From Xestospongia bergquistia (lineage: Eukaryota > Porifera > Demospongiae > Haplosclerida > Petrosiidae), in NCBI GenBank assembly GCA_963965975.1, contig OZ014425.1:3113501-3177500 (forward strand): DNA of 64,000 nucleotides, read 5' to 3'. Positions 51,074 through 61,907 of this stretch are shown piece after piece; position 1 is the first letter of the stretch; every line of letters starts with the position of its first letter. A program made the position numbers and the translations under genes. A model generated the notes under the pieces. That model saw only the letters and a program-made list of their open reading frames with translations, was not told where the DNA came from and ran no database searches.

Positions 51074-51640
51074 TCACTTAGAAGAGATGCTATAGAATGA
51101 TGTTGCACATTTGCCTATCCGTCCACAAGTTGAGAGAATCAGTAGGATGAAGGTAGAATGTTCTATCTTAAGTACCCGTTGGTCACATTGTTGCATTTTA
51201 TCATCCTCATGTCAACAATACACAGCTACGAGTGGAGCGAGACAGTCTAAAGGGGCAAAACGATTAACATCTGTACATCAAAAAAATATCTCTCAAACCG
51301 GCCACCCATACCACATTTCCTGCAATGTCAAGGTAGCATAAGGGCTGGTATTTGCTATGTTGTAATCTATCTGTTCTCCCGATAGTTGTTGCAGACTTGG
51401 CTCTATCGACACATTGTAACACACTTCAGAAAGAAAGGAGGCAGTAATGTTGCATATTTCGTTCTGTCTTATAGAGGGAACCCCCCATTGAACAAGACAG
51501 CACATGCTCAGTTGTAAAGGGTTGGCCACAATTATAATGTGAAGGAGAATTCTTAAAGGACCAACCATAGTGGAGATATCATGCATCCAGAAAAGCTGTC
51601 TTACGTAGTGTGAATCCATGAGATTTGATTGGTAAAACTG
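51074..51640 (-). pseudogene. Decayed retroelement-type ORF fragment
   Basis: The minus strand reads VPSIRQNEICNITASFLSEV, then CYNVSIEPSLQQLSGEQ in one frame (51293-51667). It continues with a shift as FERYFFDV and, in another frame at 51074-51211, as HEDDKMQQCDQRVLKIEHST and GRIGKCATSFYSI. These resemble, in order, the conserved GGFPSIRHNE-RD / EVCHNV-EP-LQP / FFDVRVF / HE-EK---Y--RV-E-EH--F blocks of a protein repeated in many cnidarian and sponge genomes and usually linked to a reverse transcriptase. The exact element class is not remembered with certainty. Frame changes and stops show it is dead. Confidence 0.6.
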
Positions 51641-51715
51641 AGAGCCAGATGGACCCACCGTTTTCATTAGAAAAGATCCATAGGCCTAGTTTGTTATAAA
51701 GAAAAAGCTGCATTA

Positions 51716-52148
51716 TCAGGGTTTCATTTAGGGGGGGGGGGGCGGGAGGGGGCATTCGCCCCCCCTTGCCAGAGTCTGCCCCCCCTTGGACATTAGGTTA
51801 GCCTTTTTTTTTCAAGGGGTAATTGGATGTAATGAATAAAGAACTGAAACTCAACACAAGGAATATACAGCAGAAGATAACCTTAGGCTAAACACAAGAA
51901 GAATGTGCAGTTTTTAACCTAAATAGCTATTCTTCTACTCTTTCTATTCCATGTCATTTGAAAACCACAAATGGTCTGAAAATGTGCCAGAAGCAATCTC
52001 AGAGGGTCTAAAATACAAAAATTTTCTGGGGCGCATGCCTCCAGCCCCTCTCTAGAGGGCACGCTGTTGCACAGTCCCTTCGCCCCCCTAAATTTTCTTT
52101 AAGTATTATTTTGCCCCCCCTTGTCCATTTTTCTAAATGAAACCCTGA
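51716..52148. mobile_element. MITE-like element with G/C runs and TTA flanks
   Basis: TCAGGGTTTCATTTAG at 51716-51731 is the exact reverse complement of 52133-52148. Both ends are flanked by TTA (51713-51715 and 52149-52151), matching the 3-bp TWA target duplication of PIF/Harbinger transposons. The element is 433 bp with no transposase. Immediately inside the left end is a run of 12 G followed by CGGGAGGGGG. Inside the right end are two C runs (about 52084 and 52114), so the subterminal regions are also complementary. A 2-bp TA flank cannot be excluded. Confidence 0.75.
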
Positions 52149-52151
52149 TTA

Positions 52152-53744
52152 TCCTTTTTATACTTCCTCTTTTTTCTTTAATGAAGGTTTTGATCCAGAG
52201 CTGTTTCCAGCTACAGTTCACTGGGTTTGCAGATGTTGATTGGTTGTTAATAAGTTCAATGAAGGGGCCACAAATCGAATTTGAGAAAGAAAATTGTCCT
52301 AATGCAAACATAGCCGGTTTCTGTATCCCATGAGGATGGGACGTAGTGATGAAGTTCAGGGAGTTAAACTCTTCACACCAAAGACTAATCTTATTTTTAG
52401 CAATTTGTCTTATGGAGTTGTGAGATCCAATAGGCTAAGTACCTCCAAGATATTCAAATCTATCTGAACTGACCTGTATCCCAGAACCAGCAGAGACCCT
52501 CTTTGCCTCAGAGTTGAAGTCAGGTTTTACAAGTAATTGAGTCTTCCGAAGTAACCATACTGTTGGCCTAGTGTATTTGGCTGATCCAACCACAAATTAA
52601 AATTCTGAGATGGAGGGGCTGGCAACGCGAGACTATAATAATTATTATAGTTGAACTCAGCTCACGTGGTCGTTTTAATATTCTTGACCGTATTGTTCTT
52701 ATTAAAGGAAATTGAAGATAGTCTCGTATAATACCTTGGGAGAGGGTGAGCAACTCTGTTGAAGTTAGCAGCACATTCCTGTAGGTGGATCTTAAAACCG
52801 CGGTATGTGCTGCTGCAGAAGCCTAATTAATGCCTAATTAATGTCTCATCACCACATGACAATGCTACAAGGATATTTGTATTATTTTGGATATGAGACT
52901 GCACTGAAAGATCTCTGAAGGTCAGTGTTTTTGTATTGATGCCTAGGCAGCAATAGCAAACATTAGTGTAGTATACTCTGCTCAAAGCATTATTGATTGT
53001 GCATCAAGTGCTTATGTTGTAGGATATGAGGCTCTTATTGGCTTAAGATTGGTTTGTAAGTCCAATATAACTTCAGGGTTTCCAATTAATATTCAAATTT
53101 CTGACTTTCTTTCAAAGCATTTTAGTACAAATTTGATCAATATGACTATCAGATTCATATTAAAATACAGCAATATGTCATTTCTATCACTACAATAGAG
53201 TTCAAGTTAATAACTTAAAATCAAGAACTTTGTGTTTGGATACAGGGAAGCTGTCTTTGTACGAGGCACTTAACTGCCTTTTCATGTGAAAAGTGAAATT
53301 TCTCCGTTATTGACAAAGTGAGAATCTGTAAGTATAATTCAATGAGGTTATAGCTTACGACTTATTATCTGGAATTACCTGTGGCCAGACAATTGATTTC
53401 ATAAAATCATTTAAATAGAAAACAGGTTTTTTAGATAATCACTCGCCAAAGCAAGTAAATAGTAATTAATTTCCATTACCTACATGAAACTGTATGAAGT
53501 AATTGTTTGTTAGACTGATATTCTCACCATATCATCAAGGTCAATTGGCTAATCATCATCCACATACTTTACTTTAACAAAGTCACTATAACATTCTCCA
53601 TTTAATAGTTGTCTGATTGTGTGCTATTTTGTATCATAAAAACATGAATTTTATATGATATTTGTAAACATACTTCATTTGCTTTGATTGTTGTTCTAAT
53701 GAACCCTCTTGTAAATATGCAGTCACTGATACAATGATAGAATA
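52152..53744. other. No gene recognised
   Basis: Short open stretches occur on both strands (for example 52568-52774 minus), but none has recognisable motifs or a splice chain. It lies downstream of the minus-strand gene that ends at 53745. Confidence 0.5.
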
Positions 53745-55983
53745 TTATCTATAGTATTCACATATATGAAAAACATACTGATCTGATTTGTCACGTCTGA
53801 AGTTTGGATAACTTTTAAGGTAAAATTCCTTGCCCCATTTTTGTTCAGTACAAAATATATCATCCTTATCTATTACTGGTTCAGATGTAAATGATGGAAG
53901 TAGTATGTCATTGTCCTCTAAATCTTCTACTAAATATCAATCACAACATAGAATTTATAGAACAGTATGCTTACGATCCATTATATAATTAACTTCATTG
54001 TCTCCATCCCAGCCTAAAGTTACCAAAGATTGAAATCATAATCACTCAGTATTTATGTAATTTATTATGTACCTGAGTTGACATAAGTTTTGATGGTTTC
54101 TATATAATCTGGTGGAACATTTTCCATATGCACTTCTGCTACTGAACAGCTAGATATTAACAGGCAATGTATTAATGTGTAATGAGTGTACTCATTTCAT
54201 GAACAGCATACCTAATTTTAAGGATCCATTTCTTGTAAGTTGTCAGCTATTTTTATAAATAATGTCAACATGTAATAAACAGTCTCTACCTCAAAATCAT
54301 CCTCATCATATGATAATCTGAGATAACTTGCCACATACTGTTAAGTTTAATTGACTAATGTAAATGTTAAATCTTAGCTATGCTTTTCACATACCTTACA
54401 TATATATACATTTCTGTAGATGTCATGGCATGTGTCCACTGTTGCACATCTGTGTGTGTATAAGTACCATAAAAGTACATTTGCGGATGTGTAATGTACT
54501 TTGGAATGACAGTATCTCCACTTACTAACGGATAGTTTAAACTTTGACAATGTACACAAATATAGCCTATGTTTTTTTTAAATGTTATCTTATGTAATAA
54601 TTTCTTACCATATGCTATTTATTAAATGAGGCCGACTATTATGATATGAATCAACTTCATATATGACCTTATCATTTACATCAACAACCTATGTAATGTA
54701 TCCCAAACATATATTGTGTTGATTAAGGCACTGACGATGAGAATCCAATGTTGTGGACAATGAATAGGAAATATGATCATGTCTTTCTCTAACAGATTTT
54801 TGCCCTATAATTTATTACTTTTCATACTTTGTTAAAATTGTAAAAGCCTTACATATTTTATAACACCACCAAAGCCTCTTGCTCTTAATAATGGAAGGAA
54901 TGTGGAGTTGACAATGGCTATGTTTCTCTTGTTTTAACAATTTCTGTGACATGCATGTAAAATGATTTGACTTACATCTTTTGCTAACAATATTAAGTAA
55001 TTCATTATCACCTACACAAGTATATACTATTATATATACTGATTATATATATATATATATATATTTATACATAATATATACACTGTTTACTTTTGCAGTT
55101 AGCCACACTCCTGGCTGTAAAGTATTGTATGGTGCCTTAATCTCTTTCCAGTCCTTTATTCAAATATATAGAATAAATTCTTTGCTAGCAATGCACTTAC
55201 TATTTCCTTGTCTTCATTAACAACAACAAGTGGACTCTGATAGAAATATTATAACAGTAAAGTATGCACATTTTAACAACAGACTGACTTCGCTCCATGT
55301 TAAAATTGGTGGACAATCAATCACTTTTAATACAGTCTATAGTTAGCAAAATGAATTACAATATGTATTATGTGATATACAATAATTGCATGCTAACCTC
55401 AGACTCATCAGACTTGTATATAGCTAGACATACATTTCTCTAAGAGGTAATCATAATGATGCATTGTTTTCATTATCTTTACTCACTGAAATGTAATCTA
55501 TATTTCTGTTGTAATCGTAGTTAGTATTTACATTATTGTCATCATATTCAATCCATTCTCCACCTGGTGTTTTCACTAATGCAGTGTCTATTGTGTTTGT
55601 TTTAATGTAGGTATCTTATAGCTGTATAATAACTTACAGTGACCTGTATCTACAGATGTTGGATGGATGTCCATGATGAACCTAAATGGAAGCAAGATTA
55701 AAAGGATACTTTCATTGTAATCAGTACTAACAGCTATTCCAAGTAATCTGTAAGTTCTTGAGGTGTAATCATGTCTGGTAGTACTTTCAATTGTAATTGA
55801 CCTATCAGATATAATATCAGATGGATTACATTACCTGCATCTTACTCTTGTAGCAACAATGGCTTGTTTGATTTTTTACTTGAATGTGTGTTTCGAGAAA
55901 TGCCTATTATCTGTACATCAGGTAATGAAGCAACTTTTGTGCTAACAGTTATTAGACGTTCATTGCAAGGTATGCATTGTAGG
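53745..55983 (-). CDS. Multi-exon gene: USP-like C-terminal half followed by Ulp1-like domain with lost Cys box
   Basis: Minus-strand exons joined by AG/GT signals, all in frame: 55983-55846, 55801-55638, 55587-55487, 55439-55398, 55336-55289, 55236-55201, 55153-55091, 55011-54976, 54927-54853, 54804-54736, 54688-54609, 54566-54395, 54337-54290, 54246-54212, 54149-54073, 54013-53975, 53929-53745 (stop TAA). Introns are 42-79 bp; about 468 codons. The first exons match the deubiquitinase USP fold: CIPC zinc knuckle, SLPDVQIIGISR, YRLLGIAV, GHYTALVKTPGGEW (His box), EYDDNNV, NVCLAIYK. Later exons match Ulp1/SENP peptidases: LQPGVWLTAKVIMNYL, NSTFLPLLRARGFGG, IIFPIHCPQHWILI (His), VVDVNDKVIYEVDSYHN (Asp), NVYICKYVASYL. 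The Asp-Cys-Gly expected before VYICKY reads Tyr-Arg-Asn, so the SUMO-protease site looks dead. A 60-bp in-frame stretch (55650-55709) may be a further intron. The tail after VASYL is unrecognised and acidic. Confidence 0.68.
55046..55066. repeat. (AT)n microsatellite within an intron
   Basis: About ten AT units lie inside the 55012-55090 intron of the USP/Ulp1-like gene, making it the longest of that gene's introns. Confidence 0.9.
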
Positions 55984-56021
55984 CTTTATTATGACATTAT
56001 TGTCCACAATAAACAGCTTAC

Positions 56022-56283
56022 AAATGATGGGATGATTCATCTGATTAACAAGATATTTTCTTCCACCACAATTCTGATATGCGGTCTTCTTTATCCAACA
56101 GTTTATCCAACATAGGTTGCTGGTTTGATTTTCAATAGCCTTGTTAGGTCTATAGCACAACTCCAGTGCTATGAATGTGAACGACGATATGATATTCAAG
56201 TGTGTCAGGTTAGTACAAATACTATCGTCAGTTGTTTTGATATGGGTGTGTCTTTCCCACCCAGCAGGGAGCAACAAGGCCAT
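56022..56283 (-). CDS. Possible 5' exon with USP Cys-box-like motif
   Basis: A minus-strand frame from an ATG at 56281-56283 runs to a GTAAGC donor at 56021. Near its end it reads AIENQTSNLCWINCWIKK, which resembles the USP catalytic box (GL-N-G-TC-W/Y-N---Q), with the Cys and both Asn in place. It sits just upstream of the USP-like exon at 55983-55846. The simplest splice to 55983 is out of phase by one base. An acceptor at an AAAAG about 60 bp further in would keep the frame but drop the CIPC knuckle. The region between Cys box and zinc knuckle is far shorter than in ordinary USPs. The exon may be wrong, truncated or part of a decaying gene. Confidence 0.35.
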
Positions 56284-58129
56284 TTGTTCATTTTAGTACA
56301 TTTCCTCTTATTGCTGGCTATTGAGTCCATTTTTTGTGAACCATTGTAATGATGTATATTAAGAAGTCACATTGAATGATGTTGTCACCTTGTATATTAC
56401 AAGTCATTATGATTTTATATTTGCAAATAAGAATGTGAAGCTTGTCACTATTTTTAACTCAGTAATAAAATTCATGCAAATGTTTATAATAACCTAATGT
56501 TTTTTAAATTTGTATGCAAAACAATCTAGTGTAAGAAATTAAGGACAAACATTCCTGGAGACCAGTAACTGCAGTGCTAGTTTCTTGATTATTGTTTATA
56601 CTAACAAGGTTATGCTAAAAATTTTGTTTTTAAAAAAATATGAAAAGTGATTTTTAAAAAAATTAGTAAACAAACTGTTTAGAAAGGATTTAATTAGCTA
56701 TCATTTATAATATATTAGCTAAACCGATAAAATGTTCTGTCCTACACACAATGTTGTTGTAAGTTTTCCGTATCTGCAGCTCCACCCTATATACAATGTT
56801 GTTGTAAGTTTTCCGTATACAGCAACTGCAGCTCCACCCTATCAAAACACTTGAAACCTCAAATATTTAATAAGGCGTGGTTTTCTAGTACCTGAGGAAT
56901 GTCAATAGAGTGGGTGAGAAGGGACAAACTCCTGGACCCTAAAACAGTACAAAACCAGACAAGGCCCAAGGATAGCAATTAATAAATATCGTTTTCTTGT
57001 CAAATCTGTGTTTAAGGCAACAACGTTGTTTGGGATTTTGTTAAAATTTAAAAGGAATTTAGAAAAGTTAAATTTGAATTCTATTTATTTCTTTTTCATG
57101 ATTTGACCCGTTCTTTATATTTCATTTTCATCTTAACAAATCTAGCAAGATGAGAGGGTAGTACCCTTAATATAGAGCATTTGTCTTATAGCTGGTATAG
57201 ACAAATTTATTTTATCTCAATGTAAACATCTCTTTAATGTGCCTATTTCTAAGAAAGCTATACATATAATTGAAATTGAGATGTCACTCATGTAGCTCCT
57301 GGAATCTTTATGTACATAAATATATTATTTTAAAATTTATCTTAAAGTCCTTTAAAATGACTGAATTTGTGCCACCTTATTTAAGTTAATTTTGAAAGTT
57401 TTTCATAGCAGAAGTATGTGCTTTTCATGTATATTTGATCAGCTATGGTCTTTGTGTGTTCAAAGTCAATTACCCAATTCCAATAGCACCATCCCAAATA
57501 ATCTTAAAAATTGAAGATGGCCTTTCTAGGTAGTACTTGTCAAAGTCTTCACAAGATTACAAATTGCTGCGGAATATGATGCAAAGCTAACATATGCAAT
57601 ACATGTGTATGTACATAAAAAATGATTCAAAGCAAATTTAGTACTACCTAGTTATAAGATGCAAACATGCCAGGTGGAATGATATATATTATAGTATTAT
57701 TCTTACTGGACTACACTTTCAAAAAATATCTATTTGATAATTCCCCAACACTCAACATTCTTAATTCCTTCAAAGAATTGATTCTCACAAATTTTTTTCT
57801 GGAGTAACATTTTTTGTCTCTATATTTAATTTTATACCAAAATCATGAAGACATTTATCTTTAGCAAAATCAACCCTATACATTTATTGATATAATTACT
57901 GTAGTTAAGAAAATGTAATTATATCAGAACACTTCATTCTTCAGTAAAACAAAGTTACAAGACAATAAGATACTTGTACCTTCTACCTGTATTGTATGTG
58001 TATTATCAAATATCATGAACACAGTATTGCCGCTAATGGACACAAATATTATGGCCACTGTGGATTTTACAACCACATGTCTTTCAAACTTTCCTGAATC
58101 AACGTCTAAGCTTATGGTTCCTCTACATT
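56284..58129. other. No gene recognised; one short tandem duplication
   Basis: AT-rich non-coding sequence. At 56748-56790 and 56793-56842 a piece starting ACAATGTTGTTGTAAGTTTT and ending GCAGCTCCACCCTAT is repeated in tandem, the second copy with a 7-bp insertion. No splice chain or family motif was seen. Confidence 0.6.
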
Positions 58130-58460
58130 TACAATCTATCTACTAGCAACCTCTACAGTCCATCTACTATAGCAGTTCCTAAAGTCTATCTACTACTTGC
58201 CTTTATAAACCTACCTACTAGCAACTTCTACAGTCTTTCTACTAAAAGCCTCAACAAATTTTCTACTAGCAACCACTACAATTTACTTACAAGAGACTTC
58301 TGCAGGCAATGTATACATAACCACTAGCAGCCTATACAGTCTATCTCTTAGCAACCTCTACAATGTAGCCTACTTACTAGCAACCTCTATAGTCTATCTA
58401 CTAACAACGTCTACAGTTTATCGACTAGCAACCACTACACAATATACCTACTAACAAAAA
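58130..58460. repeat. Degenerate minisatellite, about 30-bp unit
   Basis: Roughly ten diverged copies of CTACTAGCAACCTCTACAGT with spacers such as TTTATCTA follow one another. They vary in length and sequence, so the array is old. Confidence 0.85.
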
Positions 58461-59480
58461 AATCACTAAGCATTAAAACACATTACAGGATCACATGGAA
58501 ATCCCATGGGAGGAATTTCTTCTGCTCCAGAAAAAAGTTAAGAAGTGAATACAAGCTCACCTTTATGTCTATAAAATCAAACAGTCATGGTAAAGTGCTG
58601 GCTACATCAACCCAAATATATTAAATAATGTTATTAAATCAGGTCTATTGATGAGTACTAACAATACATAAGTTGGGATTTAAGTTATTTTGACAATACA
58701 GTAATGAAGCTCCCTTTTCTCTATTTTTAGCAATATGCACAAAAGACAAATGATCAACAAATGTTTGTAGTGCCTTAATCAACCATTAGCCAGATAAAAG
58801 TACCATTTTTACTGGACAATATTGAATATAGTGCTAAAACGTTCGTAATGTGCAAAAATAGCACCTTATCAAATACTTCTAATCTCTTGAAAAAATAAAT
58901 TCTACAAATAAGAAAGTGGCAATGGTGAGTTTAGTTAAATAAGCCTATACATTACACTTTAGTAAGTTGTAAAAGAATTATGTCACACTCTTTGTGACAT
59001 AAACTTTGACATTTGAAAATATGGAGAATCTTTTCTATATAGCCTTTTAGACTATCAGTGTCACTAGTAACTGTTGAAAGTTTTTGTACAGTTCTATGGC
59101 AAGACTGCAGTTGAATATGCAGCTCTGTTCTCGTCACAACTAAGTTTAAGTAGAAGTTGTATTTAAACGAAATTGATACAGTCAGGAACAAACAAAAATC
59201 AGGTATTTATCTGAAATTGAATAAAGAACAAAGATCAAACTAAATGGAAGGACAATGAACAAAGATAAGAACTATTACAGAAATCAGGAATGAGGCAAGC
59301 TTACACACACTTAATTAACACTTAAATGATTCAAAGAAAATGTGGTTATAGATTTAAAGATAGACTAAATTACACACAAATATCTTGCATGAGTCTCAAA
59401 TACTTGTTCACATATAGAAACAGGTTGACAGAAGTGGTTCATTATTACAAAACAGATCATATATGATCCATTATTATATA
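58461..59480. other. No gene recognised
   Basis: AT-rich sequence with no motif, splice chain or repeat recognised. The minus-strand open stretch 58952-59191 has no family resemblance. Confidence 0.5.
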
Positions 59481-59488
59481 CTATACAT

Positions 59489-59969
59489 CAGGCTTGGGGT
59501 CAAATATATGAGTATTTGTATTTAGCTGTATTTAAATACTTTTTTTGAGTATTTGTATTTGTATTTTGAAATTTTGAAACAGGAAGTATTTGTATTTGTA
59601 TTTGAAATACTTCGTGAAATCTTTAAATACTCCTTTTTAAATTGTTTGTTTCTGTGGAAAGACTATTCAGCATAGTAGGAAAAGTTTTTTTGCCCTGATC
59701 AATGTTGCCTAACTGACAAAACATTTGAAGAGATTATCAATAATTTGTAATGATTATTTCATTATATGTAAAGCAAATAATGGGGATTTTCCTGCTGGGA
59801 TAGTATAAAGAAGTATTTGGAAAGCATTTAAATACTTTTCAAAGTATTTGTATTTGTATTTGAAATACATTCCTGCTAGAAGTATTTGTATTTGTATATT
59901 GTATTTCATGTTTTGAGAGTATTTGTATTTGTATTTAAATACTATTTGATGTATTTGACCTCATGCCTG
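59489..59969. mobile_element. hAT-type MITE (non-autonomous DNA transposon)
   Basis: A 481-bp element with inverted ends CAGGCTTGGGGTCAAATA (59489-59506) and, at the other end, the reverse complement of CAGGCATGAGGTCAAATA (59952-59969), matching at 16 of 18 positions. It is flanked by a perfect 8-bp target duplication CTATACAT (59481-59488 and 59970-59977), the length produced by hAT transposases. The interior is built of repeated GTATTTGTATTTG / AAATAC words in both orientations and has no ORF. Confidence 0.93.
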
Positions 59970-59977
59970 CTATACAT

Positions 59978-61694
59978 ATAAATTATGTAACAAAACTGTA
60001 AAAGATAATTCATTGCAAATTGATTTAATTTAAAATACAGTGTATACAGGTTGCATAGTTATGAAAAATATCTACATATAATACTATTAATTACTAATGT
60101 ATTACGAAAGTGAAGGTGATATAGCTAGAATTAGTAAAAGCAATAGGTTACGCTTATTTCAGCAAAAATAAATTTGCAATTGCAATCTGTACATATAACT
60201 AGTGGTAATTATACTGTTGAATACCAGATTTATCCCAAGTATTGCTGTGAAGTACTTCATATATACTAAAGTGTATAGTCTGTTATGTTCATATCAGGTC
60301 ATTGTTACAATTGGGAATTATAAGAGTTGATGAATAGAATTTTATATTTTTAGGTTTGTCTGTTTTCAAGTATAACATTTGAGAAATAACAAGTCATAAG
60401 TCAAGATTCTTTAGTCATTTCTGTCATTTGTCTTCACAGTCATCTATTTTTGCAATTGTCTGGGATGTTCTAATGTATCATTACATTATATTATAAAGAT
60501 ATTTTGGATATACTATGTACAGCGAACTCAGACATCAAATAGTGCCAGTAATACTACTTTTAAATAATGAATATTTTATGAGTTTTCTTTGTTCTCATTA
60601 TCTAGATAGATAGTTAACGTGTGGACAGGATATTATAAGATCTTTGTTACTGGCATCTTCTTGTGCTTTTTTGCTTGGACACTTCTGGTGTGTGTTTTAT
60701 TATCAGCTTATTGCCCTAATATTCCATTATTTTTTGTAATATATGCACTTGCATATCTTCGTACTGTAGCTGGTTTTCGAAACTACTCCTCTCATGAATT
60801 TTATCAAGTTTGATTGTACTCAACTATGCTAGGAAGAACAAGTACCCAAAGAATTGCAGTGCCTTGACCTACTGGGAGGAGGACTACCATACCAAATCAC
60901 TCATCATCAGCATTTTGTATTAGATAACGTATATAATGTACTTTATATCTGAGAAATTAAAATTTGTTTTACCTCTTTTAATGTGTTTCCTGTAAAGGAA
61001 ACAGCAGACACCCTTAATGTTAACTGCGATTGCAGCAAAATTACTCCTGCTCTGCTCTACTAAATGGCTTTTTGAAAGCCACCATTACAAGACGTTGTGC
61101 TGTTGTTGTTTACTAGAATGGGACTGTGGCTGATTCGATAGTATTTGTTGCAAACTGCTCTATTAAGTATTCTTTAATTCAATATACTGAGACTTTATAA
61201 GACAGTATCTTACATACTAAAGCTCTATCCTCCTCTCTCATGCACTCACTCTAGCTCACTCACTCTTTTTCTCATCTTGTCTAATATGTCAGTTAAATCA
61301 TTGTCTCCATTTATATGGACTCCAACTAAACCTTGGCATTCGCGATTTCATAATAGTATAATTTGTTGTTAAGCTGCATTCAAATGTGACAATATGCACC
61401 TTTAATAATATTATTATACCTTAGCAGTAGTGACAACACAGTTGACCTCTCCTCTATAAGTACTCATATTTGTACCAAAAGCTTTGATCACTCCAGACAC
61501 TTTGGTGAAACGATTATTTTCACACTTAGCTTCTTTGAGCAATTAACTTTAGCATATCAAATCGTGAATGTCATTGAATCATATACAGCTGGTTGATTGT
61601 TTGAATAATCAAATTATTTTTCACCCAGTTTGTTAGTGAGGAGTGGAATTCATCATGCATACTTGTATATCACACAGTCAAAAATCAAACAGTA
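59978..61694. other. No gene recognised
   Basis: AT-rich sequence. The plus-strand open stretch at 60619-60813 is hydrophobic in composition but lacks a signal-peptide pattern, family motif or splice partners. Confidence 0.5.
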
Positions 61695-61756
61695 AGGGGG
61701 CAGAGCCCCCCCCCCCCCAATTTCAAAAGTGGGGGGCTCCATCCCCCCTGCCCCCT
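61695..61756. repeat. G/C-run fold-back
   Basis: AGGGGGCAG (61695-61703) pairs with CTGCCCCCT (61748-61756). Inside it AGCCCCCC (from 61704) pairs with GGGGGGCT (61731-61738). The arms contain homopolymer runs of up to about 14 C, able to form a very stable hairpin or quadruplex. It resembles the G/C-run termini at 51.7-52.1 kb in style, but the flanks show no inverted repeat or obvious target duplication. Confidence 0.85.
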
Positions 61757-61907
61757 AGTTCTCCACAACTGATTAATAAACCTATATTCAGACAGACAAT
61801 ATTCATTGTGTACTATAGATAAGATATACGGAGTTATATAGTTGTTATTATCATGGCGCAATATCCATCATCAACTGAACATTCTCAGTTCACAATAGTG
61901 GCACCAC

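Noticed and set aside
52099..52333. Overlapping open stretches on both strands
   Set aside because: They straddle the right end of the MITE-like element (52133-52148), so they are chance frames across an insertion border.
54400..54541. Alternative frame of the USP/Ulp1-like gene exon (LNYPLVSGDTVIP...STEMYIY)
   Set aside because: It also splices in phase, but the other frame gives WLYLCTLSKFK and NVYICKYVASYL, which fit the Ulp1 pattern better. A frameshift within the exon remains possible.
55864..56349. Plus-strand open stretches of 83 and 74 codons
   Set aside because: They are antisense to the minus-strand USP-like exons and show no motif.
60619..60813. Hydrophobic 64-codon plus-strand frame
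   Set aside because: Composition follows the T-rich sequence; no signal-peptide pattern, conserved motif or neighbouring exons.
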